A stretch of DNA of 64,000 nucleotides from Flavobacteriales bacterium (GTDB lineage Bacteria > Bacteroidota > Bacteroidia > Flavobacteriales_D > Crocinitomicaceae). Of this stretch, positions 20,992-29,354 are shown one piece after another; the stretch's first letter is position 1, and every line of letters starts with the position of its first letter. The DNA is taken from NCBI GenBank assembly GCA_947454525.1, contig CANGJM010000012.1:57370-121369 (forward strand), read 5' to 3'. The notes beneath the pieces were generated by a model. It was given only the letters and a program-made list of their open reading frames with translations, was not told where the DNA came from and ran no database searches. A program made the translations under genes and the position numbers.

Positions 20992-21468
20992 ATGCAGATT
21001 CGAATTGGATTTGGTGTCGATGTTCACCGCTTAGCTGAAGGTTACGAACTCTTTATCGGTGGAAAGAAAATAGAATCCGATTTAGGAGCGGTTGGTCATT
21101 CGGACGCTGATGTATTGTTACACGCGATTTGTGATGCCTTATTAGGAGCCGCAAATTTACGTGATATCGGTTATCATTTTTCCGACAAAGACCCGAAATA
21201 CAAGGGAATCGATTCAAAAATACTTCTAGCAGAAGTCATGAAACTTGTCAGCGAAAAAGGGTATCATGTGGTTAATATTGATTCAACAGTTATTTTAGAA
21301 AGTCCAAAGTTGAATCCTCACATTCCTGAAATGTGTCAGATTATTGCTGAAATTTTACGTGTCGACATAGATGCTGTTTCCATTAAGGCTACCACGCACG
21401 AATTAGTGGATTCCTTTGGGGAAAGACGTGCGATAAAAGCCTATTCGAGTTGTTTGCTACAGAAATAA
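20992..21468 (+). CDS. ispF: 2-C-methyl-D-erythritol 2,4-cyclodiphosphate synthase
   Basis: This enzyme forms the cyclodiphosphate in the non-mevalonate isoprenoid pathway. The 158-residue protein has the metal-binding GFGVDVHRL (Asp10, His12), the GHSDADVLLHAICDALLGA block, and TTHELVDSFGERRAIKAYSSCLL at the end. I used the ATG at 20992 (MQIRIGFG), directly after the porV stop; an upstream in-frame ATG would overlap porV. IspF normally forms trimers in the cytosol. It may be translated by coupling to porV. Confidence 0.96.
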   Translation: MQIRIGFGVDVHRLAEGYELFIGGKKIESDLGAVGHSDADVLLHAICDALLGAANLRDIGYHFSDKDPKYKGIDSKILLAEVMKLVSEKGYHVVNIDSTVILESPKLNPHIPEMCQIIAEILRVDIDAVSIKATTHELVDSFGERRAIKAYSSCLLQK

Positions 21469-21514
21469 AGTCTGATAGTTGTTTCATATCTAACCTTCAT
21501 TTGAATCGAACATC

Positions 21515-21901
21515 ATGAGAAATAAAATCATTTCTACGGTTAACATTCATGTTAAAACATGGTTTCGTGCGGATTTATCCAATCCGGAGGATAATCAATA
21601 TTTCTATAACTATAGAATTTTCATTGAAAATAAAGGAAGCGAATCCATTCAATTACTTCATCGCCATTGGATGGTCGAGCACTTGGTTTTTGGCATTCAA
21701 CATGTGGATGGTCCTGGTGTGATCGGAGAACAGCCAATTATTGAACCAGGAGCTCAATTTGAGTACGTTAGTGGCTGTGAATTTTGGATGTCCATTGGAC
21801 GAATGAGTGGATTTTACACATTTCAAGATTTATCTACAGAACAACTATTTTCTGTTCCTATTCCACTTTTCACGCTGGAGTTCCCGGCTTTGTTATCGTA
21901 G
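21515..21901 (+). CDS. apaG: ApaG-domain protein
   Basis: The 128-residue protein matches the ApaG/PoxA (DUF525) family: an Ig-like beta fold with YNYRIFIENKGSESIQLLHRHW and the conserved VDGPGVIGEQPIIEPG followed by FEYVSGCEFWMSIGRMSGFY. ApaG is linked in other bacteria to diadenosine tetraphosphate metabolism, but its reaction is unproven. Its last 9 bp overlap the 3' end of convergent rsmG. Confidence 0.92.
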   Translation: MRNKIISTVNIHVKTWFRADLSNPEDNQYFYNYRIFIENKGSESIQLLHRHWMVEHLVFGIQHVDGPGVIGEQPIIEPGAQFEYVSGCEFWMSIGRMSGFYTFQDLSTEQLFSVPIPLFTLEFPALLS

Positions 21902-22516
21902 TTTAACGTAGATCACTTTTTTCGTTTCGAAAAAGGATTCTTCGAAAATGTCGGAAAGTAAAAATTCTTTGTGCAAATGTTTCACCGGTTTCATTTCTTC
22001 GCTTAAATCACCACCTTTTAAATAAAGAATTCCGTTCACCAAGTCATGCTCTGATTTCTTTTTCATTTTACCTTTTACCCACGTTAAAAATACAGGCATT
22101 TGGGTGACTGCTCTACTCACAATGAAATCAAAATCACCTTTAATTTCTTCTGCTCTCGCATGATGTGCACTGACGTTTGTGAGTCCAAGGGCTGCAGCAA
22201 CTTCTGTAACGACTTTAATTTTTTTGCCAATGGAATCAACCAACACGAAGGAAGTTTCTGGAAATAAAATAGCCAAAGGAATACCTGGAAATCCACCACC
22301 TGTTCCAATATCGAGAACAGAAGATTCCGGTTTAAATGCACACACTTTTGCGATTCCAAGTGAATGTAAAACGTGGTGTGTATAAAAGTTTTCAGTGTCC
22401 TTTCTTGAAATCACATTGATTTGTGCATTCCAAAAAGTGTATAATTCTTCCAATTGAGCAAATTGCTTTAATTGAATCGGACTTAAATCTGGGAAGTATT
22501 TTGTGAGGATATCCAA
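21893..22516 (-). CDS. rsmG: 16S rRNA (guanine-527-N7) methyltransferase
   Basis: RsmG methylates G527 of 16S rRNA. The 207-residue protein has the SAM site SSVLDIGTGGGFPGIPLAI near residue 64 and the N-terminal YFPDLSPIQLKQFAQLEELYTFW plus INVISRKD motif usual for the family. There is no ATG at a sensible place: it starts with TTG at 22516 (MDILTKYFPD), 4 bp after the sigma factor stop. Initiation is probably coupled to the upstream gene. GT2, sigma factor and rsmG form one leftward unit. Confidence 0.94.
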   Translation of the reverse strand: MDILTKYFPDLSPIQLKQFAQLEELYTFWNAQINVISRKDTENFYTHHVLHSLGIAKVCAFKPESSVLDIGTGGGFPGIPLAILFPETSFVLVDSIGKKIKVVTEVAAALGLTNVSAHHARAEEIKGDFDFIVSRAVTQMPVFLTWVKGKMKKKSEHDLVNGILYLKGGDLSEEMKPVKHLHKEFLLSDIFEESFFETKKVIYVKLR

Positions 22517-22520
22517 AGGG

Positions 22521-23126
22521 CTAAATTGTATCTTTTGTTTTGTCCATCATGGCAGCAAGAAAATCCCGAGCACGAAACAGTTGTGCCTTCACTGTACCTA
22601 GTGGCAAGTTCATTTCCTCAGCAATTTCCTCGTAACTTAATTCTTCAAAATATCGTTTTTCGACAAGTTCTCGGTATTTCGGTTTCAATTTACTCACGAG
22701 CAGGCGCATGTGAATAATTCGTTGACCATGAATGATTGTTTCTTCAGGATTTAGTCCTGTTGAACGTGCGTCAATGCGAAGTCGTCCGCCATCCTCGGTC
22801 ATCATTCCTTTATCGATGGAAGTGACTTCAATGCGTTTTTTACGGATGAAATCGATGCAATTATTGGAAGCGATTTTGAACAACCATGTACTAAAAGCGA
22901 AACTGGGAGAATATTGATCGAGGCGGCTAAACGCTTTTCCAAATGCTTCGATGGTTAAGTCATCTGCATCATCAGAATTTTTGACCATTTTCAACATCAT
23001 GTAGAAAATCGAATCGCGGTAACGATCCATTAAATCGGCATACGCTGCTTGATTTCCTTTTCGCGCAGCTTCAACCAACACGAGGTCGTGTTTAGCTTTA
23101 TCCGATAAATGTTCGTTCTCTACCAT
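22521..23126 (-). CDS. RNA polymerase sigma-70 family (ECF-like) factor
   Basis: This 201-residue factor has region 2 (YADLMDRYRDSIFYMMLKM, DDADDLTIEAFGKAF, FSTWLFKIASNNCIDFIRKKR) and region 4 (YFEELSYEEIAEEMNLPLGTVKAQLFRARDFLAAM), as in ECF sigma factors. No anti-sigma gene is adjacent, so how its activity is controlled is not visible. Its first 7 bp overlap the end of the glycosyltransferase gene (ATGGTAG), indicating translational coupling. The promoter set it reads is unknown. Confidence 0.88.
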   Translation of the reverse strand: MVENEHLSDKAKHDLVLVEAARKGNQAAYADLMDRYRDSIFYMMLKMVKNSDDADDLTIEAFGKAFSRLDQYSPSFAFSTWLFKIASNNCIDFIRKKRIEVTSIDKGMMTEDGGRLRIDARSTGLNPEETIIHGQRIIHMRLLVSKLKPKYRELVEKRYFEELSYEEIAEEMNLPLGTVKAQLFRARDFLAAMMDKTKDTI

Positions 23127-24256
23127 CTATAGTACTTTTGACGTTCTGATATGTAAAACAATATGGGCATTAACAAGGCATAAAACAAATCCCAGAAAGG
23201 CAAAAAGCGAATAAAACTTTTTTCCTTCAACTGAGAGAGGCAACGTCCTTGTAACCACCATTTTAACAGTAAGACAAATCCAAAAACACTGCTACTTAGC
23301 AGAATGAATTCTTTACTGAACAGCAAAGTAATAAAAGATCCCCACATCAAAACGAGGGAGAGTGGATATATTCCTAACAAGAGTTTCTTAATAAAGCGGT
23401 ATTTCCCTGATGTAGCGTAGTGACGAGTCTTTTGTGTCATCCATCTGGACCAGGAAGTTGGTGCTTGTGAGTAACAGAACGAATCGGGATTTAATTGAAT
23501 GGAATAATTTGATTTTTTTGCGGCTTCTTGAATAAATAACACATCGTCCCCAGTTGGAACGGAATAGTGCGACTTAAATCCGTTTACGGAATGAAAGACA
23601 CTTTTTGTATACGCAAGATTTCTCCCAACACCCATGTACGGTAGTTTTGCTAAGGCCATCGAGAAATAATTGACCCCAATCCAAGCGGTGTCAAAACGAA
23701 TCAGACGGTTTAGAAATCCTTTGTTTTTCACAAAAGGAGCATAGCCAATAACGATTTGTTTGGAACGGGTATATTGACTTGCCATTTGTTTGATCCACTG
23801 ATTATTGGTTGGTTTGCAATCCGCATCCGTAAGCACAAAATGTTCATATTTCGCTGCTTTTATGGCCAATGTAATCGGTAATTTCTTTCCAGGACGTAAG
23901 TGTTTGTTTTTACTCAACTCAACGACGCGAAGGTTTGGAAACTGTCGTGCGAAAGCCGTGAGAATCCAACCACTGTCGTCAATGGATTGATTATTTACAA
24001 CGATTACTTCATAAACGGGATAATCTTGGCTTAATATAGCCGGAAGATTCTCGTATAGGTTGTCCGATTCGTTCCGTGCCGCGATGATGACACTGATGGG
24101 CATCCAATTTTGATGGTCATCAATAGGCTTGGTTTTATGAAAGGCAAGTCGGCTGTAGATAAACAAGACGTACAATACTTGCACCACGACAAACAATGCA
24201 AATGCAAGGAATGCGATGGAGAAAAAACTAATTTCAAACGTAGGTATAAACTTCAT
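23120..24256 (-). CDS. Membrane-bound family 2 glycosyltransferase
   Basis: This is a GT-A fold enzyme of 378 residues. It has one N-terminal membrane segment (FSIAFLAFALFVVVQVLYVLFIY), a GT2 catalytic domain (PISVIIAARNESDNL; VVNNQSIDDSGW; LTDADC as the DxD-type site), a GDDVLFIQEA motif, a Trp/Arg block (SRWMTQKTRH), and about three C-terminal membrane segments. It probably transfers a sugar to a lipid or polymer on the cytoplasmic face; donor and acceptor are unknown. It is divergent from tgt and leads the sigma factor and rsmG. Confidence 0.85.
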   Translation of the reverse strand: MKFIPTFEISFFSIAFLAFALFVVVQVLYVLFIYSRLAFHKTKPIDDHQNWMPISVIIAARNESDNLYENLPAILSQDYPVYEVIVVNNQSIDDSGWILTAFARQFPNLRVVELSKNKHLRPGKKLPITLAIKAAKYEHFVLTDADCKPTNNQWIKQMASQYTRSKQIVIGYAPFVKNKGFLNRLIRFDTAWIGVNYFSMALAKLPYMGVGRNLAYTKSVFHSVNGFKSHYSVPTGDDVLFIQEAAKKSNYSIQLNPDSFCYSQAPTSWSRWMTQKTRHYATSGKYRFIKKLLLGIYPLSLVLMWGSFITLLFSKEFILLSSSVFGFVLLLKWWLQGRCLSQLKEKSFIRFLPFWDLFYALLMPILFYISERQKYYRW

Positions 24257-24300
24257 AGGATAACTTCAGTACAAAGATGAATTCTCAAATCAAATACACG

Positions 24301-24308
24301 TATCTTTG
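24301..24308 (+). promoter_or_regulatory. -7 box of the tgt promoter
   Basis: TATCTTTG, exact match, 24 bp before the tgt ATG. A CATCTTTG box for the leftward glycosyltransferase lies at 24271-24278, making an inverted pair about 22 bp apart. No TTG -33 element is obvious. Confidence 0.5.
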
Positions 24309-24332
24309 TTGCAGTTATTTTTCAACATTTTT

Positions 24333-25463
24333 ATGCACTTTGATCTTCTGACGCAAAATTCTGACTCAAAAGCACGTACGGGTCGGCTTCATACTGAACA
24401 CGGAACCATTGAAACTCCGATATTTATGCCTGTTGGTACGGTAGGTTCGGTAAAGGGAGTCCATCAACAGGAATTACGTGATGATATTAACGCACAAATC
24501 ATTTTAGGGAATACCTATCATTTGTTTTTGCGTCCCGGAATCGAAGTATTAGAGGCAGCAGGTGGTTTGCATCAGTTTATTGGATGGGAACGTCCAATGT
24601 TAACGGATAGTGGCGGTTATCAAGTTTACTCCTTATCAGGAAGAAGAAAAATCATTGAAGAAGGAGTTAAGTTTCAATCTCACCTTGATGGAAGTTATCA
24701 TTTCTTTACACCGGAAAGAGCGATTGATATTCAACGTTCTATCGGTGCAGATATCATTATGGCTTTTGATGAATGTACGCCTTATCCATGTGAATACAAC
24801 TATGCGAAAAGATCAATGGATATGACGCATCGTTGGTTGAAGCGTTGTTTTGAGGCGATGAATGCCACTGAACCAAAATATGGTTACGAACAGGCACTTT
24901 TTCCAATCGTTCAAGGTAGCGTCTTTAAAGATTTACGTAAAGAGTCCGCGGAAACGATTGCTTCTTGGGATGCGGTTGGTAACGCGATCGGTGGATTGTC
25001 CGTTGGAGAACCGGATGAAGATTTGTATGAAATGACGGAATTAGTCTGTGACATTTTACCAGTAGATAAGCCACGCTATTTGATGGGAGTTGGGACACCG
25101 ACGAATATTCTCGAATGCATTGCGTTAGGAATTGACATGTTTGACTGTGTCATGCCAAGTAGAAATGCACGTCATGGACTTCTCTACACATGGGAAGGAA
25201 CAATTAACATTAAAAATGAAAAATGGTCCAAGGACTTTTCTCCCTTAGATGAGACCAGCGGTGTATGGGTGGATCAAGTCTATACAAAAGCATATTTACG
25301 TCATTTGGTGAAGTCTGGAGAGTATTTGGGTATACAAATAGCGACGATTCACAATTTGGCATTCTACTTGGAATTAGTAAAACAGGCTAGAGAGCATATT
25401 CAAGCCGGAGATTTTGTTGCTTGGAAAAATCAAGTGACACCAAAATTGTCAATTCGACGTTAG
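24333..25463 (+). CDS. tgt: Queuine tRNA-ribosyltransferase (tRNA-guanine transglycosylase)
   Basis: TGT swaps G34 in GUN anticodons for the queuosine precursor. The 376-residue protein has ETPIFMPVGTVGSVKGV, the ILGNTYHLFLRPG segment, TDSGGYQVYSL, the FDECTPYP site, NAIGGLSVGEPDEDLYEM and GIDMFDCVMPSRNARHG, all usual. The C-terminal Cys-x-Cys-x2-Cys zinc site is absent: after DFSPLDET the sequence is SGVWVDQVYTKAYLRHL. Only the histidine in ATIHNL remains of the usual ligands. The ATG at 24333 is used; the longer frame starts in the -7 box. It is co-transcribed with the LptF/G gene 6 bp downstream. Confidence 0.95.
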   Translation: MHFDLLTQNSDSKARTGRLHTEHGTIETPIFMPVGTVGSVKGVHQQELRDDINAQIILGNTYHLFLRPGIEVLEAAGGLHQFIGWERPMLTDSGGYQVYSLSGRRKIIEEGVKFQSHLDGSYHFFTPERAIDIQRSIGADIIMAFDECTPYPCEYNYAKRSMDMTHRWLKRCFEAMNATEPKYGYEQALFPIVQGSVFKDLRKESAETIASWDAVGNAIGGLSVGEPDEDLYEMTELVCDILPVDKPRYLMGVGTPTNILECIALGIDMFDCVMPSRNARHGLLYTWEGTINIKNEKWSKDFSPLDETSGVWVDQVYTKAYLRHLVKSGEYLGIQIATIHNLAFYLELVKQAREHIQAGDFVAWKNQVTPKLSIRR

Positions 25464-25469
25464 AATGAT

Positions 25470-26546
25470 ATGCTGAAAATCATTGATCGATATATCATCA
25501 AGAAATTCCTTTCAACATTCTTTTTTATGTTGGGAGTTATCATGTTGCTAGCCATGGTTTTCGATGTTTCCGAAAAACTCAGCGAGTTTATTTCGAATAA
25601 AGCTCCTATGTCGGAGATCATCTTTGACTATTACGTGAATTTCATTCTATTTTATGGGAACACCTTTTCTTCGATGATTATTTTCATATCTGTTATTTGG
25701 TTCACCGCAAAAATGGCCCAGGATACAGAAATCATTCCCATTTGGTTTAGTGGTCGGCCAATCACACGGTTTTTAAGACCTTACATGATTGGTGCAACGA
25801 TTTTAATGATTCTCTCATTTGTGCTGAATCACTTCATTGTTCCTCGTTCGTCTAAGGTTCGTTTGGCATTTGAAGAAAAGTACTACCGTGATATCTTGTC
25901 TGTTGAGGATTATCAAGCAGAATATCCTGGAAATGAAATGGTGTATTTTTCGAATTACACCTCCTCGGAAAATCAGATTCACGATTTAACCATTCAAAAG
26001 TGGAATGACGAAAACGAGCCCATTTATTTTTTTAGGGCGCGGACTGTTAAAAGTATCCCAGGGACAAATCGTTGGACTGTCAAGGATTATTACGAGAAAA
26101 ATTATGAATTCCCGAAAGGAAGACTCGTGCATGGATCTAAGAAGGACACCACCTTCTCCTTTACGTTGGAGGAAATTGCTCAGCGCGAAAATGTTGCGGA
26201 AACCATGACTTATAGTGAGTTGACGCGATTGATTGAACGAGAGAAAATTAAAGGTTCTTCGCTTGTCCCCACCTATGAAATAGAACTTCACCAACGAACA
26301 TCCTATCCATTTGCAGCGTATATTTTAACGATTATGGGTGTATCCGTTTCTTCGCGAAAGAAACGTGGAGGAATAGGTGTTAACGTGGCCATCGGTCTCA
26401 CAATCGTTTTTGTTTACATCTTTTCGATGAAGATGTTAACCGTCGCATCAATGAACGTGGGCTTACCGGCAATTATTTCTGTTTGGATGCCTAATATGAT
26501 GTTTGCTTTTGCGGCATACATATTATATCGATTTTCTCAGAAATAA
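25470..26546 (+). CDS. LptF/LptG family permease
   Basis: This 358-residue integral membrane protein of the YjgP/YjgQ family has membrane segments near the N-terminus (FFFMLGVIMLLAMVF; the FILFYGNTFSSMIIFISVIWF pair), a periplasmic beta-jellyroll-like domain, and C-terminal segments (YPFAAYILTIMGVSVSSRKKRGGIGVN, then two more). Such proteins form the inner-membrane part of the LPS transporter with LptB. Whether it is LptF or LptG cannot be decided here. It ends 10 bp into the convergent RNase Z gene. Confidence 0.88.
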   Translation: MLKIIDRYIIKKFLSTFFFMLGVIMLLAMVFDVSEKLSEFISNKAPMSEIIFDYYVNFILFYGNTFSSMIIFISVIWFTAKMAQDTEIIPIWFSGRPITRFLRPYMIGATILMILSFVLNHFIVPRSSKVRLAFEEKYYRDILSVEDYQAEYPGNEMVYFSNYTSSENQIHDLTIQKWNDENEPIYFFRARTVKSIPGTNRWTVKDYYEKNYEFPKGRLVHGSKKDTTFSFTLEEIAQRENVAETMTYSELTRLIEREKIKGSSLVPTYEIELHQRTSYPFAAYILTIMGVSVSSRKKRGGIGVNVAIGLTIVFVYIFSMKMLTVASMNVGLPAIISVWMPNMMFAFAAYILYRFSQK

Positions 26547-27463
26547 GGCAACTTTTCTAAATCAATCCATTCGCCATCCTCAGCAGTTATGGTATTTTGA
26601 AAAATACTTTGCGCTTCTATTAAATGCTGTTCACTCGTATCGTATCGTGAGGAAAAATGTCCAATTACTAAGTGCTTCACCTTCATTTTTTCCGCCATGA
26701 GCGCTGCTTGTTTCGCCGTACTGTGGTAAGTTTGTTTTGCGCGGGCTGCATGTTGTTCGGTAAACGTTGCTTCGTGGTACATGAGATGCGCACCTTCGAT
26801 TGCCGATTCATATCCTGTCCAAGGTTTGGTGTCGGAACAGTATACATACGTTAATGAAGGCGATGGAGGAGAGGTGAATTTTTTGTTTTTTAACACGCGT
26901 CCATCTTTCACCAAATCTAAGCCTGCTTTTAATTTCGGCAAGTCTTCCAAAAGCAATCCAGCTTCTTTGATGGCAGCAGCATTTAGATGTAAGGGTTTGG
27001 GTTTTTCTTCGATCCGATATCCCCAAGTTGGAATACGGTGTTTTAAAGCAAAACTTTTAATTTCAATCAGTCGGTCTTCGAAAATCGTTTGTAGTGACTT
27101 TGTTTCAAGTTGAACGAATTGAACGTCAAAACAAAGTTTATGTCCACCAACCTCAATAAACGAAGTGATTAATTGTTGTAATTCCGGTGGACCATATACT
27201 GTTAATCCACGGGTTCTGCCTAATAAATGCATGGATGAAATTAATCCAGGTAGTCCAAAAAAATGATCTCCGTGCAAGTGCGAAATGAGGATGTGTGTTA
27301 TTCGTTGCAACTTAATGCCAAACTTACGCAGTTGCAGTTGGGTTCCTTCACCACAATCAATGAGAATATGTCTGTTATTACATTCGACGTATTGTGCCGT
27401 TGGATTTCGCTTGCCAGTTGGAAGCGCCGCGCCACTACCTAAGATGCAAACGGAGAAACTCAC
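26537..27463 (-). CDS. rnz: Ribonuclease Z
   Basis: RNase Z removes the 3' trailer of tRNA precursors. The 308-residue metallo-beta-lactamase fold has the zinc motif SHLHGDH (His62, His64, Asp66, His67), the substrate loop region KHRIPTWGYRI, TKPW followed by MYHEATF, and the late HLVIGHFSSRY. It begins with GTG at 27463, inside the GTGA overlap with the STAS gene stop, so translation is probably coupled. Confidence 0.94.
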   Translation of the reverse strand: MSFSVCILGSGAALPTGKRNPTAQYVECNNRHILIDCGEGTQLQLRKFGIKLQRITHILISHLHGDHFFGLPGLISSMHLLGRTRGLTVYGPPELQQLITSFIEVGGHKLCFDVQFVQLETKSLQTIFEDRLIEIKSFALKHRIPTWGYRIEEKPKPLHLNAAAIKEAGLLLEDLPKLKAGLDLVKDGRVLKNKKFTSPPSPSLTYVYCSDTKPWTGYESAIEGAHLMYHEATFTEQHAARAKQTYHSTAKQAALMAEKMKVKHLVIGHFSSRYDTSEQHLIEAQSIFQNTITAEDGEWIDLEKLPYF

Positions 27464-27801
27464 GCAATAAGTGCATCAATTCCTTTATCTACGGAATTGG
27501 TGATGACTAGAACTTTGTCTAATTGTGCAATTTCAACCATTTTCTGAACGTTGCTTTGCAGTCCGCACAGGGCAAATCCTCCGTTGGTATCTTTGCAAAG
27601 ACGATTTGCAATAAGAATCGCACTCAATCCGGATGAATCGCAATATTTGGTTTTGGAAAGGTCTAATAAAATGAAATTACTTCCAATTTTATTCAATTGA
27701 AGGAAATGACTTTTCAATTCAGGTGCATTACTGGCGTCGAGTTTTTCAACATGTGTAGATACAACTACTATTTTTCCTTGAGGGTCTACTGAAAAGTTCA
27801 T
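27460..27801 (-). CDS. STAS-domain protein (anti-sigma factor antagonist-like)
   Basis: The 113-residue protein is a lone STAS domain. It has SVDPQGKIVVVSTHVEKLDASNAPELKSHF and the characteristic LDLSKTKYCDSSGLSAILI; the Ser-Ser in CDSSG is the phosphorylation site in SpoIIAA-type proteins. It may bind an anti-sigma factor, but none is adjacent, and the sigma factor at 22.5 kb is not linked to it by any visible evidence. The ATG at 27801 is used; a GTG lies one codon upstream. Confidence 0.88.
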   Translation of the reverse strand: MNFSVDPQGKIVVVSTHVEKLDASNAPELKSHFLQLNKIGSNFILLDLSKTKYCDSSGLSAILIANRLCKDTNGGFALCGLQSNVQKMVEIAQLDKVLVITNSVDKGIDALIA

Positions 27802-27815
27802 CACTATCGTTTTGT

Positions 27816-27823
27816 CAAATGTA
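27816..27823 (-). promoter_or_regulatory. -7 box of the STAS-rnz unit
   Basis: Read leftward TACATTTG, exact TAnnTTTG, 14 bp before the ATG. No clear TTG at -33. Confidence 0.45.
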
Positions 27824-27830
27824 AAAATTT

Positions 27831-28760
27831 TCAGCGTTCAATCTTCGATGCGAGTAAATAAATTACTGCCATGCGAACCGCAACTCCATTTTCTACTTGG
27901 TCAAGTATGATGCTTTGCTTGGAATCGGCTACATCACTTGAAATTTCCACCCCACGGTTAATTGGACCTGGGTGCATCACAATGATTTCTTTCGAAAGTC
28001 CGTCTAAGATCTCTTTATTCAAGCCAAACAACATGGTGTATTCACGCAGGGATGGGAAATATTTGATGTCTTGTCTTTCTAATTGAATGCGCAACATATT
28101 AGCTACATCGCACCATTCCAATGCTTCGCGAAGGTTGTGTGATACTTTGACTCCTAAATCGCCAATGTATTTTGGGATGAGTGTAGTTGGACCACAAACC
28201 ATTACTTCTGCACCTAATTTTTGAAGGCAGTAAATATTTGATAAGGCTACTCGAGAATGTAGAATATCTCCAACGATCACTACTTTTTTTCCTTCCACAC
28301 TTCCCAAACGTTCACGAATGGAAAATGCATCTAGTAAAGCTTGTGTTGGATGTTCATGTGTTCCGTCACCTGCATTGATGACGCGTGCTTTTACTTTTTG
28401 AGAAAGAAATAGGGCAGCACCTGGATTAGGATGTCTCATGACTACCATGTCCACCTTCATTGCGAGAATGTTATTTACCGTATCAATTAATGTTTCTCCT
28501 TTTTTGACTGAACTACTTGCAGCACTAAAATTCACGGTGTCTGCGGAAAGTCTTTTTTCTGCTAGTTCAAATGAAAGCCTAGTTCGAGTGGAATTTTCAA
28601 AGAAAATATTGGCGATGGTGATATCTCGAAGGGACGGAACTTTCTTAATGGGACGATTGATAACCTCTTTGAAGCTATCTGCTGTCTTGAAGATTAACTC
28701 GATATCTTGTCGCGTTAAATCTTTAATTCCCGTAAGGTGATCAACACTTAAATTATTCAT
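27831..28760 (-). CDS. pyrB: Aspartate carbamoyltransferase catalytic subunit
   Basis: This enzyme joins carbamoyl phosphate and aspartate, the committed step of pyrimidine synthesis. The 309-residue protein has the carbamoyl phosphate site ENSTRTRLSFE, HPTQALLDAF, and HPGPINRGVEI. No pyrI regulatory gene follows. The start at 28760 lies in an ATGAATAA overlap with the pyrR stop; the longer upstream frame is rejected because it would run through pyrR. Together with pyrR it forms a small leftward pyr unit, separate from pyrE. Confidence 0.97.
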   Translation of the reverse strand: MNNLSVDHLTGIKDLTRQDIELIFKTADSFKEVINRPIKKVPSLRDITIANIFFENSTRTRLSFELAEKRLSADTVNFSAASSSVKKGETLIDTVNNILAMKVDMVVMRHPNPGAALFLSQKVKARVINAGDGTHEHPTQALLDAFSIRERLGSVEGKKVVIVGDILHSRVALSNIYCLQKLGAEVMVCGPTTLIPKYIGDLGVKVSHNLREALEWCDVANMLRIQLERQDIKYFPSLREYTMLFGLNKEILDGLSKEIIVMHPGPINRGVEISSDVADSKQSIILDQVENGVAVRMAVIYLLASKIER

Positions 28761-29301
28761 TGCTTTCTTTTGTAAACAAAACCACTTTATCTTCTCCTTC
28801 TGTTTCTTTCCACTCAACGGAAACGCGTTCTGAAATGAGTGTATCGACTGTTTTACCGATGTAATCCGCTTGAATTGGTAAGTCACGACTGTAGCGACGA
28901 TCAATCAGCACTAATAACTCCACCTTGGATGGACGTCCAAATGTCAACAATGCATCCAAACCGGAACGAATGGTTCTTCCGGTATACAAAACGTCATCAA
29001 CTAAAATGACCCGTTTGTTTTCGATGCTAAAATCGATGTTTGTGATGCTCGGAATCATGGGTTTTTCTCGTCGACGAAAATCATCGCGATAAAACGTAAT
29101 GTCCAGATTTCCACATTGAACTTCTTTTCCAAGAATAGATTCCAAATAAGACTTAAGTCTTGTCACAACGTGAATTCCTCTTGGTTGTAAACCAACGAGA
29201 ACAGTATCCGAGAAGTCGTTGTGGGATTCAATTAATTCATGGGAAAGACGTTTCAAAGTGAGGTCCAAATGTGTTGGATTCAGAATGACTTGCTTTTCCA
29301 T
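28753..29301 (-). CDS. pyrR: PyrR: pyrimidine operon regulator / uracil phosphoribosyltransferase
   Basis: PyrR-family proteins bind UMP or UTP and can act on pyr leader RNA; many also have uracil phosphoribosyltransferase activity. The 182-residue protein has the PRPP loop VILVDDVLYTGRTIRSG and the LVGLQPRGIHVVTRL and FYRDDFRRRE segments of the family. The start is at 29301 (MEKQVILNP). The -7 box TATCTTTG lies 5 bp upstream, leaving no leader in which a PyrR attenuator could fold. It overlaps pyrB by 8 bp. Confidence 0.93.
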   Translation of the reverse strand: MEKQVILNPTHLDLTLKRLSHELIESHNDFSDTVLVGLQPRGIHVVTRLKSYLESILGKEVQCGNLDITFYRDDFRRREKPMIPSITNIDFSIENKRVILVDDVLYTGRTIRSGLDALLTFGRPSKVELLVLIDRRYSRDLPIQADYIGKTVDTLISERVSVEWKETEGEDKVVLFTKESNE

Positions 29302-29306
29302 TAAGA

Positions 29307-29314
29307 CAAAGATA
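29307..29314 (-). promoter_or_regulatory. -7 box of the pyrR-pyrB promoter
   Basis: Read leftward TATCTTTG, ending 5 bp before the pyrR ATG. It sits in the short gap after the folC stop. No TTG -33 is obvious. Confidence 0.5.
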
Positions 29315-29354
29315 AGGGATTTTATGTTTGAATGATGTGCAGATGAAATTTTTA

